Origin: Dyadobacter sp. CY326
Lineage (GTDB): Bacteria; Bacteroidota; Bacteroidia; Cytophagales; Spirosomataceae
DNA length: 64,000 nt
Assembly: GCF_021390515.1 (NCBI RefSeq)
Contig: NZ_JAJUXI010000007.1
Span: forward strand, 372,001-436,000
Direction: 5' to 3'
In this document: positions 36,901-45,340 of the stretch, one piece after another
How the letters are laid out: every line of letters begins with the position of its first letter
Position numbering within the stretch: the first letter of the stretch is position 1
The notes under the pieces: generated by a model
Databases searched by the model: none
What the model saw: only the letters and a program-made list of their open reading frames with translations
Told to the model about the DNA's origin: nothing
Translations under genes and position numbers: made by a program

Positions 36901-37111
36901 TTTCCTCGGGATAACGCACCTGCAATTCCGTTTCGAAATTGTCATAGTTCATCATCCTGGAACCCAGATTATTTCCTAACAAAACAATGTGAGAGCCTTT
37001 CTTAATGGGAAGCGTGGCGGATTGATTGAATTTGAATGCACTGAATGCGATAATGACCAGCGCAAACACGATAAGTGATACGTGGAGACTGATTTTTCTG
37101 GGTTTAGACAT
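33938..37111 (-). CDS. PVC-type heme-binding protein: degenerate SGNH domain, beta-propeller, HEAT region, cytochrome c
   Basis: Exported or membrane-anchored protein of 1057 residues. TM helix at about 12-27. Residues ~35-270 resemble an SGNH/GDSL hydrolase, but the nucleophile block reads LLGNNLGSRM instead of GDS and the Asp-x-x-His block reads IDGSQLN, so the Ser/His pair appears lost. Residues ~380-740 form a PQQ/NHL-like propeller (GYKIELFASEEEFPDLAKP, LEDTNGDGKADK, FLADTDGDGKADK), then HEAT-like helices, then a class I cytochrome c with heme site CATCH (937-941) and a likely Met ligand (Met994). Homologous multidomain proteins occur in Planctomycetes and Bacteroidota and are thought to be extracytoplasmic electron-transfer dehydrogenases. 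It follows the ThuA gene by 44 bases. Confidence 0.85.
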   Translation of the reverse strand: MSKPRKISLHVSLIVFALVIIAFSAFKFNQSATLPIKKGSHIVLLGNNLGSRMMNYDNFETELQVRYPEEMLYIRNMCDGGDTPGFRPHASRNLPWAFPGAEKFQTEYANPSQSEGHFETPDQWLTRLKTDVIIAFFGYNESFQGKEGLENYKAELDAFIKYTLSQKYNGTAAPQLAIVSPIAFEDLSAKFDLPNGKKENENLALYTKGMKEIAEKNNVLFVDAFTPSKQWYADSKADLTIDGSQLNEEGYKKLGLLLADQVFGKASPKAEANRKLVHDAVNEKNWMWHNDFKIPNGVHVYGRRYNPFGQDNYPAEIQKIREMTDIRDQAVWLAASKGQKTDLAAADKNTTPLPQVKTNFNPEKNGSLQYLYGKDALAKLKVPEGYKIELFASEEEFPDLAKPMQMSFDNKGRLWIATMPSYPHYKPGDTKPNDKIIILEDTNGDGKADKQSVFADGLHLPLGFEIAPEGVYVSQGTNLKFLADTDGDGKADKTEILLSGFDDHDTHHNSHAFTADPSGAIYSGEGVFLHTNVETSYGPVRATNGGFYRYAPQLKKLERTAQLSIPNPWGIAFDEWGQPFFAETSSPDVRWMMPGSILPRYGEASHKSVQLIEEKHRVRPTSGLEFVSSRHFPDELQGDFLINNTIGFLGTKEHTLKDEGTGYKSTHRMDLVVSEDRNFRPVDMEFAPDGSLYVIDWHNILIGHMQHNARDPLRDHSHGRVYRITYPSRPLVKPAKVADASIDELLENLKLPEFRTRYRTRRELRGRDASQVLAKLTTWTASLDKKDPRYEHHLLEALWVSWGLNKVDQKLLKQVLNAKDYHARAAAVQVVRYTGHQVKDQADLLMAAARDENSRVRLVAIVAASWIEKEKGLAVLAEAKKMPLDEWTIHAYDGAYAHLNGQNMKKEKQEVTQSGLKGKELVMYTLGKTIYSKEGYCATCHQPDGKGLTASGFPPLTTNSWVLGSDERLIKLVLKGLLGPIDVNGQKYPGQVPMTPFAGLLNDDEMAAVLTYVRNSFGNKGAVITPDQVKKVRAATESKKDFYSPDQLLKEHPLEKM

Positions 37112-37155
37112 TTCGGTTGGTAAGCTTTAAGTGGGGATTTAGGCGAATTGACTTG

Positions 37156-38025
37156 CTATTTTGCTTCTCTGTATTGGACCTGAATGTCCATTTTACCCTT
37201 CCATTGCTTTGGAATCTTCATGCCCAATTCCCAATGGATCGCATTAATCACCAGGCGCTGAAATGACTCAATTTTGAAATCGTCCGGGTGACCCAGCGTC
37301 GTCATGAAAATTTTGGCGCCGAATGAATTCGTTCCTGTCCACGCAACCGGATTTTCGATTGCTTCTTTATCAGGATCAACGGATTTGCCCATCAAAAGCC
37401 ATGTTGAGCCCTTGGTTGGATAATCTGGCAAAACTCTGTAAAGCCACGACCGAGCATGAAATGGGCCCGTGACGCCGGTTAAGATTGGGTTTTTTGCCTG
37501 TTCCGGGATGACGGTCACGTCCGTGCTGCTTTTGTGACCATAATGCGTGTGCTTGGCAGCGCCGCCCCATCCCGGAGGGCCATTCAGTGCAAACTCACCG
37601 AAGGCATTCCATTTCTCACTTTCATGTCCTTTCGGATAATTGAATGCGTGCGTGGTTGTACGAAATCCCATCAAAGGTTTTTTCGATTTAAGATAAGCAT
37701 CGATGTAAGCAAGCTGCTCCTTGGGAAGCTGCCGCCAGCGCAGATAAAAAACGGCCAGATCTGCGTCTTTCAGCGCTTCCAGACCTGGAATGTCGGTTTC
37801 GCTGTTCGGGCCAGGATAAGCTTTGAGCACGATTGTGCGCATGCCATAATTTTTTTCAAGCTCCGCCGCAATGATTGGCAATGTTTCTTCGCCGCTGTAT
37901 TCGTGGTCACCGGTCACAAATACGACCAGCGGTTTTTTGTCTTTTTGAGCAAAAACATCATTTACATTGGACAAAACAATCAGCAGCAATGCAAGAAGAA
38001 AAAGGGAACGTCGTCTCAGATTCAT
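37156..38025 (-). CDS. Exported ThuA domain-containing protein
   Basis: Protein of 289 residues with a signal peptide (RRRSLFLLALLLIVLSNVND, cleaved near FAQ). The rest is a ThuA/class I glutamine amidotransferase-like domain: PLVVFVTGDHEYSGEETLP, DADLAVFYLRWRQLP, and GFRTTTHAFNYP. ThuA domains are tied to trehalose and other sugar metabolism in alpha-proteobacteria and are frequent in extracytoplasmic sugar-processing clusters. The gene leads the pair with the cytochrome c/propeller protein 44 bases downstream, so the two are probably one transcript and may act on the same substrate. The ATG at 38025 is used because it begins the signal peptide; an upstream start at 38073 would add 16 residues. 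Confidence 0.87.
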   Translation of the reverse strand: MNLRRRSLFLLALLLIVLSNVNDVFAQKDKKPLVVFVTGDHEYSGEETLPIIAAELEKNYGMRTIVLKAYPGPNSETDIPGLEALKDADLAVFYLRWRQLPKEQLAYIDAYLKSKKPLMGFRTTTHAFNYPKGHESEKWNAFGEFALNGPPGWGGAAKHTHYGHKSSTDVTVIPEQAKNPILTGVTGPFHARSWLYRVLPDYPTKGSTWLLMGKSVDPDKEAIENPVAWTGTNSFGAKIFMTTLGHPDDFKIESFQRLVINAIHWELGMKIPKQWKGKMDIQVQYREAK

Positions 38026-38189
38026 TGGGAAGCGATTTAGGAAAAATTCTGTAACTATTGAGATATAACGCAAACAACCGGAATAACTACTGTCTCTATT
38101 TCAAGACTGTTTCATCCAATTTTTCCCTTACTTTTTTATAAAAATTCACAAAGCAAGGTGTAAAATAGTTGCTAACTGTCTAAAAAGAC

Positions 38190-38861
38190 TTAATAAAACT
38201 TGAATCCGATCGTGGCTGAAAACCTGGAAAGGTCCACGCTGTTGTCTTTGGAAAGATGAAGTGTTTCTTTATTGAATGCAGTGGTGCGGTCGAGGCGGTA
38301 AATGGCGCCCATGGTGGCTGAGCCGGTCACATTTATGGCAAATCTTGGGCTGATGCGGTGCTCGAAACCAACACTTACGCCCCATCCCATTGTTTTTCCG
38401 TTGAAGGTAAATTGCTCCTGCCCAACTTGCGTTTTATTTTGATATGGCTGATAACCAAGCAGCAAGGATGTCAAGACGCTATTCTTCGGGTTTTTCATAA
38501 TGGCACGGTGAATGACTTCACCGCCCAGAATTTGTATCGTGACATCTTCGGTCAATGCGTTTTGCTGACTTACCTTGCTTTGATAGCGGTCATATTTCAG
38601 ACCAAAACCAACCTTTTTCCAAGGGAAATAAGTGACCTCACCACCAAAGGATATTCCTGATTTCAAGTCTTTAATGTAACGTTTCCGTGCACCATTCAGC
38701 AGACCGGCGGAGCGGAAGGCCCTTTGTGCATAACCGCCATTCAGCCCGAAGCCCCATTTGGAACCGTCGACCTGCTTTTCGGCCTTAGTGACATCCTGCG
38801 CACGCAAATGCAGACAGCATAACAAGGTGATCAGCAGGAATGTGAATGTAAATCGCTTCAT
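38190..38861 (-). CDS. Probable outer-membrane beta-barrel protein
   Basis: Protein of 223 residues. The signal peptide (MKRFTFTFLLITLLCCLHLRA) is followed by a mature chain with alternating hydrophobic and polar strands, such as KWGFGLNGGYAQRAF, ISFGGEVTYFPWKKVGFGLKY and GWGVSVGFEHRISPRFAINV, ending in FSATIGFKFY with a C-terminal aromatic residue typical of barrel strands. It resembles small porin-like/OmpW-size proteins of Bacteroidota but I cannot name a function. The start at 38861 is chosen over 38966 because the signal peptide begins there. The haloperoxidase gene ends 82 bases upstream in the same direction. The ATG is preceded by TTCACTCACACA. Confidence 0.6.
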   Translation of the reverse strand: MKRFTFTFLLITLLCCLHLRAQDVTKAEKQVDGSKWGFGLNGGYAQRAFRSAGLLNGARKRYIKDLKSGISFGGEVTYFPWKKVGFGLKYDRYQSKVSQQNALTEDVTIQILGGEVIHRAIMKNPKNSVLTSLLLGYQPYQNKTQVGQEQFTFNGKTMGWGVSVGFEHRISPRFAINVTGSATMGAIYRLDRTTAFNKETLHLSKDNSVDLSRFSATIGFKFY

Positions 38862-38943
38862 TGTGTGAGTGAACGTGGCAGGCACCGATCCCAAAACTAC
38901 TGATTTAGGAGCAAAAAAGAACAGGCTGCGACATGCATATTTG

Positions 38944-40263
38944 TCATATTGCGGGCTTAACGCCACTGCTTTTCAATTTTTCTACAATAAACTGACCGAT
39001 TTGCCGCCCCTGCGTCTGTCCGTTTTCAATGGCATCGCGGTAATGTATCCCGCCATATAAGCGCGAAATGGCCGCTTCTTCGGCTGCCTGACGGAAAGAT
39101 TTGAAATCGCGCGTGGGCAAATCAAATATCACTTCTGTGTCGTCACGGAATGCGAAATTGTCTCCAAGCAAGAAAGTAAGGACCTCTGAAACTGCCGTGG
39201 AAATGACGCTGTGCCCGCTTGTATACTCGGGAAAAGGTGGCGTTTGAAGCAATGGCTGCCATTTTTGATCAATCATGCGCGTAATTACTGTTTCGGGTCG
39301 GACGCGGCTGCTGCGGTATTTTTCGTCCCAGCAACTAATGAATGCATCCATTAATGTAGCGGCGGCAAGCGCATGCACCATAATGCCTTTATCCAGATCC
39401 AGACCGGCCTTTGAAGTGGCGATGCCCGTAATGTTCATCCAATGCCCGCCGGGACTGATCTTTTTGAAACCAATCGACATATGCCCGGAAGTGTTGATAG
39501 CGAACGGGTTGCAGTCCCAGTAGGAAGCAATGAAGCGTTGTTGCTCATTCAGGTTTTTACCCACTTCATAAACCTCTTTCGTAAGCTTATAGAAAGCACT
39601 CGCGGTGTCTTTACTGAATTCAACGGGCGGTTTGGGGGGAAACTGGCTGCATGTGTCGAGCATCATTGGGCGGATGGTTTTCCAATGCGGCTCAACGCCT
39701 TCCATGTAACCCGGTGGTGTCGGAAACCAATATGCATCGCCCTTTTGGGGACGATAGCGCACGCGCGTGCTGAGTTTCAGATAACCGTCTGTTGCCGCGT
39801 TTGCTGCGATTTTTTTGGCAACTTCCTGTGCAGCGGCCACGGCTGCATCAATGGTTTGCTGCTTATGCCCTTCTCGCAATAAATTGATAATGAGCTTTTT
39901 CTGATCTTCTTCGAGCATATAACCAGACGGAAGAATGAGCCGACCGGTTTCCAGAATGCTGTAAAGGGCTGCAATCTGATAATTGTAAGCAGGCGCAGCC
40001 GTGATTGTGATCGGGTCAATGCTGCGGATAAATTGCGTTGGCGATGTGATTTGCTTGTTGTTTTGGGCCACGATTTCGTAGGCGCCCATTAAACAATAAG
40101 TGTAAAAGCGGCTTGCAGCAGGCGGATTCACCACATCGTGGATCATGACCATGGTAACAGCGAAAACGGAGGGCTGCAAATGCGCGCTCAACTCCACTTT
40201 TTTCTTCTGCCCCACCGCGGCCTGGCCGATCAGCAAAGCCAGCATTAAGATTAAACGATTCAA
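38944..40263 (-). CDS. Vanadium-dependent haloperoxidase-family protein, exported
   Basis: Protein of 439 residues of the vanadium haloperoxidase/PAP2 superfamily, which oxidises halides with H2O2 or hydrolyses phosphate esters. Signal peptide at 1-19 (MNRLILMLALLIGQAAVGQ). All vanadate-binding positions are present: Lys315-x6-Arg322-Pro in DEKYRSSRVRP, Ser349-Gly350-His351 in YTSGHSVIS, and Arg401-x5-His407 in SRLYGGIHYR. The start is TTG, sharing TTGA with the CRTAC-1 stop codon; a downstream ATG at 40245 would lose the basic end of the signal peptide. The overlap implies translational coupling with CRTAC-1. Halide use and substrate are inferred from the family and not visible. Confidence 0.88.
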   Translation of the reverse strand: MNRLILMLALLIGQAAVGQKKKVELSAHLQPSVFAVTMVMIHDVVNPPAASRFYTYCLMGAYEIVAQNNKQITSPTQFIRSIDPITITAAPAYNYQIAALYSILETGRLILPSGYMLEEDQKKLIINLLREGHKQQTIDAAVAAAQEVAKKIAANAATDGYLKLSTRVRYRPQKGDAYWFPTPPGYMEGVEPHWKTIRPMMLDTCSQFPPKPPVEFSKDTASAFYKLTKEVYEVGKNLNEQQRFIASYWDCNPFAINTSGHMSIGFKKISPGGHWMNITGIATSKAGLDLDKGIMVHALAAATLMDAFISCWDEKYRSSRVRPETVITRMIDQKWQPLLQTPPFPEYTSGHSVISTAVSEVLTFLLGDNFAFRDDTEVIFDLPTRDFKSFRQAAEEAAISRLYGGIHYRDAIENGQTQGRQIGQFIVEKLKSSGVKPAI

Positions 40264-43200
40264 TTTTTTACTGTTTTATAAAATTGCAGCTGCTGGTTAA
40301 AAGCACCAATCACCAAATGCGGCTTTTTGTTGACATTGATTTGCACGCATGACTTCACGTCACCCACAACAGACAATCCGGAAGCGGGCTGAGCCACATA
40401 AGCAAAGCCGCCTTTTCCGTCTCCGGCGAGCAGACAGCCATAATTCGCATCCATGCTGCCGATTTTCAGGCGGTTATCCGTTTTATTTCCTAACAAAAGC
40501 AGATCATTATGTCCATCATTGTTATAATCTGCTGATGTAATGTTGCACACGGGAGCAAATTGCGCCTGCACGGGCAGGATTGCTTTTTCGAAAACGCCAT
40601 TTTTATTCATAAAGCAAACGGAGCGCATTTCTGTGACTTCCAGTTTTGTGGCGTTGCTCAGTTCTTCGGGAGAAAACATGTTTGTGATGGACGCATTTGC
40701 GTAATCCTTATAATAAGGAAATTTTTTGCGCATCGGATAAATCTGATCATTCAGCTCGTCGCGGCTTACGAATGGATACGATTTGCCTTGGACATAAAAG
40801 CTGAAAAATGGGTCAATGGAGCCGTTTTTGTCAAAATCTGCAAAATAGAGTTCTGCCGGTTCCTTTTCCGATGCTTTAATCTGCGTGTTCAAACCCATAT
40901 TTCCCAAAACCAGATCCTGCTTGCCGTCTCCGTCCAGATCCTCAACTTTTAATGCAGACCAAAATCCGGAAACTTCCTTCTGAAAGAACGTCGAAGTTTT
41001 GTCATCAAAATCCTTTCCATTGTAAGAAAATATTTTGACCGGCATCATTTCTCCAACGATGATCAACTCCACATTTCCATCATTGTCCAGATTCGCCCAT
41101 TGCGCATCCGTAACCATTCCAATGGTGAAAAATGGCGAATCCTTGACCTTATAAGCGCCTTTTCCATCATTAAGCAACAAATAAGAAACGGGTGATTCGG
41201 GATAGCGCCCAGGAATGATGCGACCGCCGATGAACAGGTCCAGGTCACCATCTTTATCAAAATCAAAAGGCCGCACGCATGATTTGCTGCTTGCTTTCAG
41301 GTTGGGAAGCGACAAAACGGAGAGGTTAAGCTTGCCTTTCCCGTCATTGAGATACATTTCATCCTGCAATGAAATCGTGTTGGGCTCAAACATGGAATAA
41401 CCGCCTTTTCCGACATACAGATCATCAAAACCATCACCATTTGCATCAAAGAAAACGGCGCAGGTTGCCGCGGAAATATTTTCATCGCCAACAGCAAAAC
41501 CAGCCAGTTCCGTGAATGTGCCGCCCGTTTGCTGCATCCAGATCTTCGCTTGCTTATTCTGATCCCCGCTTACAAAAATATCTTCCAATCCATCTTTATT
41601 AACATCGCCTTTTGCTACAATGGGGCCCGTTTGCGAATACATGGAAAGCATCAGTGGCTGGCGCTTGAAATCGTTTTCGTTAAAGCCTTCATGCTGATAA
41701 GCAATGCCGATATCGGCAGGCTGGAAAATTGGCGTTTGTTTGTTTTGAACAATTGCGTTGATTGATTTTGCGGTTTCAGATTTTTCCAAAACCAGCAATT
41801 GATTCGTCTTTAAATCTTTCAAAACCTGTGTCGCGCCATCGGGCCAGATCACTTTTAGAGAATCAATGCTCGTTGCTTTTTCCACGCCAAAGTGCAGCCG
41901 CGTAGGCGTGCAGGACAGATAACCCCGGTTTGGATTCACTTCCTGATATTGCTGAATGCCATTGGAATAGATATAAACTTTGGCGCCAACACTGTTTTTA
42001 TTCGCATTGGCCTGATTCAGTTTGATCTGAAACCAGGCATTGCCTGCTTGCTCCCGGCTCATGCTTTGATAAATGAATGCGGGATCATTGATGTTATTCA
42101 CCACCAGATCCAGGTCGCCGTCGTTGTCCAGATCCGCGTAAACGGCCCCGCTTGAAACCGCAGGATGTTCCAGGCCCCATGCTGTTTGTTTTTTCGAAAA
42201 AGTAAGATCCTTGCTATTTTGGAAAATATAACTCATCAGCTTGGTTGAAGGCATTGCCTTAATCAGGTCCATCAGCTGAAAAGGCTCCTTATCGACTGCG
42301 CGCCGGATTTTGTAATCGCCCCAATATTTGAGAAAATCCTTATTGGTGTAATCGCGCAAATAACCATTTGAGACAAAAAGATCTTTATAACCATCATTGT
42401 CAAAATCGGCAAACAGCGGGCTCCAACTCCAATCCGTGTTCGAGACGCCCGAAAACTGCGCGATTTCACTGAATGTGCCGTCGCCATTGTTGAGCTGCAA
42501 CATGTTGCGCATGTATTGCTTGTGCAGCTTCTGGCTCATCATCAGCTCGAATGCCTCGTAATTTTCCTGCAATTGCAACAACTTCTGGCGCTGATTGTCT
42601 TCGGGAAGCATGTCGAGCGACATGACGTCGGGCAAGCCGTCGTTGTTGAAATCTGCAATGTCAACGCCCATTGAGAATTGGGCTAAATGTCTGAAATACT
42701 GCTGCGTAACATCCGTGAATGTTCCGTTATGGTTATTAATGTAGAGATAATCCGATTCGTTGTAATCGTTGGTGACGTAAATGTCCTGCCAGCCGTCCTG
42801 GTTAATGTCGGCAATGGCCATTCCAAGCCCGAACGTCAATGGATATTGGTGAATGCCTGATTTTTGGGTAACCTCTTCAAAATGATTGTTTTTATTTTCA
42901 AACAGCTTGTTGCCCGCGAGCATATCCGTTTCCTGTTTGAATTTGGCGAGCTCCATATTGTCAATTTTCTTGACGCTATGATTCAACAGCATCATATCCA
43001 GATCGCCATCATTATCGTAATCAAAAAATGCTGCCTGTGTGCTGTAACTAATGTTGTCGAGGCCATATTGAGCCGCCTGTTCCAGGAATTTGAGATTTCC
43101 CTGATTGATAAAGAGCTGATTTTTACGTTTCTCATCTTCAACCTTGCCCGAGTAGCAAATGTGAATGTCCAGTAAGCCGTCGCCGTTGACGTCGGCCATG

Positions 43201-43580
43201 GTAACGCCCGTTTTCCAGCCGCCTTTCCGGCCTTCCAGGCCTTTGGCCGCTGCCGAAGTAATGTCTTTGAATTTCAATGATTGGCCCTTTGCAGCTCCCA
43301 GATTGAGATAAAGCTTATTGGGCCCCATATTGGAAGTGAAAAAAAGATCTTCAAAACCATCGTTGTTAATGTCACCCACCGCCACGCCGCCGCCGTTGTA
43401 AAAGTATTCGTAGGACATCACATTCTGCTTTTCATCCTCGCTGATCATATTCGCGAAAGCAATGCCGGTTTGCTTGGCAGGGAGCAATTGAAACAATGGC
43501 TGCTGCGCTCTGACCGCGGTGAAATGGACAGTGAGAACGAATACAAAAATCAGGTAACGAAGGCGCTTTTGTATATACAT
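40260..43580 (-). CDS. CRTAC-like FG-GAP/VCBS repeat protein with ASPIC/UnbV domain (CRTAC-1)
   Basis: Large exported protein of 1106 residues. Signal peptide ends near VRAQ (about residue 25) with no lipobox. Two sets of FG-GAP/VCBS blades carry calcium-binding loops: DINNDGFEDLFF, DVNGDGLLDIH, DYDNDGDLDMM, DINQDGWQDIYV, DFNNDGLPDVM, DFDNDGYKDLFV, DLDNDGDLDLVV in the first half and DVNKDGLEDIFV, DANGDGFDDLYV, DFDKDGDLDLFI, DLDGDGKQDLVL in the second. Between them, about 525-597, lies an ASPIC/UnbV domain (SIDSLKVIWPDGATQVLKDL). These form beta-propellers for binding or adhesion; the exact role in Bacteroidota is unknown. It pairs with SusC-1/SusD-1 and overlaps the haloperoxidase start by four bases (TTGA). 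Confidence 0.9.
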   Translation of the reverse strand: MYIQKRLRYLIFVFVLTVHFTAVRAQQPLFQLLPAKQTGIAFANMISEDEKQNVMSYEYFYNGGGVAVGDINNDGFEDLFFTSNMGPNKLYLNLGAAKGQSLKFKDITSAAAKGLEGRKGGWKTGVTMADVNGDGLLDIHICYSGKVEDEKRKNQLFINQGNLKFLEQAAQYGLDNISYSTQAAFFDYDNDGDLDMMLLNHSVKKIDNMELAKFKQETDMLAGNKLFENKNNHFEEVTQKSGIHQYPLTFGLGMAIADINQDGWQDIYVTNDYNESDYLYINNHNGTFTDVTQQYFRHLAQFSMGVDIADFNNDGLPDVMSLDMLPEDNQRQKLLQLQENYEAFELMMSQKLHKQYMRNMLQLNNGDGTFSEIAQFSGVSNTDWSWSPLFADFDNDGYKDLFVSNGYLRDYTNKDFLKYWGDYKIRRAVDKEPFQLMDLIKAMPSTKLMSYIFQNSKDLTFSKKQTAWGLEHPAVSSGAVYADLDNDGDLDLVVNNINDPAFIYQSMSREQAGNAWFQIKLNQANANKNSVGAKVYIYSNGIQQYQEVNPNRGYLSCTPTRLHFGVEKATSIDSLKVIWPDGATQVLKDLKTNQLLVLEKSETAKSINAIVQNKQTPIFQPADIGIAYQHEGFNENDFKRQPLMLSMYSQTGPIVAKGDVNKDGLEDIFVSGDQNKQAKIWMQQTGGTFTELAGFAVGDENISAATCAVFFDANGDGFDDLYVGKGGYSMFEPNTISLQDEMYLNDGKGKLNLSVLSLPNLKASSKSCVRPFDFDKDGDLDLFIGGRIIPGRYPESPVSYLLLNDGKGAYKVKDSPFFTIGMVTDAQWANLDNDGNVELIIVGEMMPVKIFSYNGKDFDDKTSTFFQKEVSGFWSALKVEDLDGDGKQDLVLGNMGLNTQIKASEKEPAELYFADFDKNGSIDPFFSFYVQGKSYPFVSRDELNDQIYPMRKKFPYYKDYANASITNMFSPEELSNATKLEVTEMRSVCFMNKNGVFEKAILPVQAQFAPVCNITSADYNNDGHNDLLLLGNKTDNRLKIGSMDANYGCLLAGDGKGGFAYVAQPASGLSVVGDVKSCVQINVNKKPHLVIGAFNQQLQFYKTVKN

Positions 43581-43628
43581 TAAGCGATTGAGCCTGTTTA
43601 AGAGAGGATGATATTACGCAAAATAAAA

Positions 43629-43715
43629 AACTTCAACGAAAGGTTGAAGTTAAAACTTAGTGCAATCAATTTGTTTGAAAGCGGTAAGAAAATTTACATT
43701 TCTTACCGCTTTAAT
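43629..43715 (-). terminator. Two consecutive hairpins after SusD-1
   Basis: Hairpin A: AAAGCGGTAAGAAA / TTTCTTACCGCTTT (about 43678-43712), directly after the SusD-1 stop. Hairpin B: AACTTCAAC / GTTGAAGTT (43629-43651), followed on the minus strand by TTTTTTATTT. Both fall between SusD-1 and CRTAC-1 and should terminate or attenuate SusC-1/SusD-1 transcripts before CRTAC-1. Confidence 0.8.
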
Positions 43716-43723
43716 ATTATTTT

Positions 43724-45340
43724 TTATTTGTCCCACCAAACGCGCGAAACCCAGTTGTCTCCGCTGGCAAGTCTGCCGATTGCATCGCCGTAGTTGGCGC
43801 TGTTTTGCGTCGCTTCCGTTGTAGGATATGGTTGCCTTCTTGGAATAGCGCCTCCTGAGAAGTTGCCTACATAATTAACCGGCTTTAATTCAGGATAGCC
43901 TGAACGTTTCCAGTTGTTCCATGATTCGTTGAAGTTGAACAAAATGCCCGTTGTTGCCCAGATCTGCTCATTAATTTGTTTCAATGCATTGGCTGCCACC
44001 AACGGGTGCGCAGTTGCATAAGCATCGGCTGTTGCCGCAGTTACTTCCACCGTTGCGCCATATCTGCCAAGTGATTGAATGCCAGCCGAAACACCATTCT
44101 TATAATGTGCTGCTGCAGTTCCCCCAACGGCATAACCTCTCGTCACGGCCTCTGCAAGAAGCAATTCTGTTTCAGCATAAGTCAGTACAAAAAGCGGTGC
44201 GCTTCTCGCACGGAATGCTGCCACGGGACGTGAATATTTGCCGATCGGCGTCACATTTGCGCCTGTTCCTGTTCCGCCGGGGTAACCCGCTGTTGCAGTG
44301 ATATCGGTTGCGCCACCATTCATGTCGTAGCCATTTGGAAGTCCCAATTGCACTGCGGGCGCCGAGTTGCCTGGATTTGTAAACTCCTGATTGGCTGTAA
44401 GACCTGCCGCTGGAACCTCGGCAATTTTACCCAAACGCGGGTCATTGTTTGCTTGCAGATAGTCGATCAATGTCTTGCTCCATCTCACCTGATAAATGTC
44501 AGCCGGGGTGGACAAAGCTGCTCCGTATCCATTTGTATAGCCGTTCGCATCGTCCATTACAACATATGCATCATCTGCAACGCTCGCAAATGTGCCGCCT
44601 GCCGCTGCTTTTTCTGCGTAAGTTTTTGCCGTTGCCGGGTCTGCCTTTGTCAAACGCATGGCCAGTTTTAGCATGAGCGAGTAACCGTATTTCTTCCATT
44701 TGGTAACATCGCCTTTGTAACCTGCGAATGCATCATTCGTAGGAAGTGCAGCGTCAGCGCTCAATGCTGCCGTTGCCGTTTCCAGACGGCTAAGCAATGA
44801 TTTGTAAATGGATTCCTGCGTGTCATATGCCGGAAGCGTGATGCCGGATTTTGCCTGCAATGCTTCTGTATAGGGCACGTCTCCATAAGTGTCGGAGATG
44901 GTTGCAATTGTTTGCACCTGCATAATGATCGCAATGTTCATCAGGTTGGCCAACGCAGGTTTGTCTTTCGTAAGCTGTTCCATCTCGTAAGCAAGGCTGG
45001 CTGCACGAAAATCCGTGTTCCAGGTGCTGGCCAAGTAGGAGTTTGTATTGCTGGAAATAACATATTTGTCCCCATTGGAATAGTAATTGGCTGCACCGGA
45101 TGTGGTGGAAGCCAACAATTGCACCCACATGCTTTGGAACAAAATTCCGCCATTATAGCCTGCCGTTGCGGCTACGTGATTGTATTGAACCGATGGCAGC
45201 AGCAGATTCGCATCAAAACTCTCGCCGGATGCTTTTGTTGGGTCGGTGTTTAGTGCGTCAAAATCGTCTGTACAAGACAATGGAAGCAAGCCCGCCAGTA
45301 TTATTATGGATAACAGTCTCTTTTTCATATTGCTTTTCAT
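43724..45340 (-). CDS. SusD/RagB-like outer-membrane lipoprotein (SusD-1)
   Basis: Surface nutrient-binding lipoprotein of 538 residues that caps the SusC channel. Signal peptide ends in a lipobox, LLPLSC, with lipidated Cys23. The helical, TPR-like architecture of the SusD-like-2 group (PF12771) is seen in PSVQYNHVAATAGYNGG, IATISDTYGDVPYTEAL, WKKYGYSLMLKLAMRL, LLLAEAVTRGYAVGG and FNESWNNWKRSGYPEL. The ligand cannot be derived from sequence. Its ATG overlaps the SusC-1 stop (ATGA), meaning translational coupling with the partner transporter; an ATG four codons later (45328) is an alternative. It is followed by two hairpins. Confidence 0.93.
   Translation of the reverse strand: MKSNMKKRLLSIIILAGLLPLSCTDDFDALNTDPTKASGESFDANLLLPSVQYNHVAATAGYNGGILFQSMWVQLLASTTSGAANYYSNGDKYVISSNTNSYLASTWNTDFRAASLAYEMEQLTKDKPALANLMNIAIIMQVQTIATISDTYGDVPYTEALQAKSGITLPAYDTQESIYKSLLSRLETATAALSADAALPTNDAFAGYKGDVTKWKKYGYSLMLKLAMRLTKADPATAKTYAEKAAAGGTFASVADDAYVVMDDANGYTNGYGAALSTPADIYQVRWSKTLIDYLQANNDPRLGKIAEVPAAGLTANQEFTNPGNSAPAVQLGLPNGYDMNGGATDITATAGYPGGTGTGANVTPIGKYSRPVAAFRARSAPLFVLTYAETELLLAEAVTRGYAVGGTAAAHYKNGVSAGIQSLGRYGATVEVTAATADAYATAHPLVAANALKQINEQIWATTGILFNFNESWNNWKRSGYPELKPVNYVGNFSGGAIPRRQPYPTTEATQNSANYGDAIGRLASGDNWVSRVWWDK

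Noticed and set aside
40349..43583. Open frames on the plus strand opposite CRTAC-1
   Set aside because: Shadows of the propeller gene; rich in Ile/Val runs produced by the complementary DxDxDG codons.
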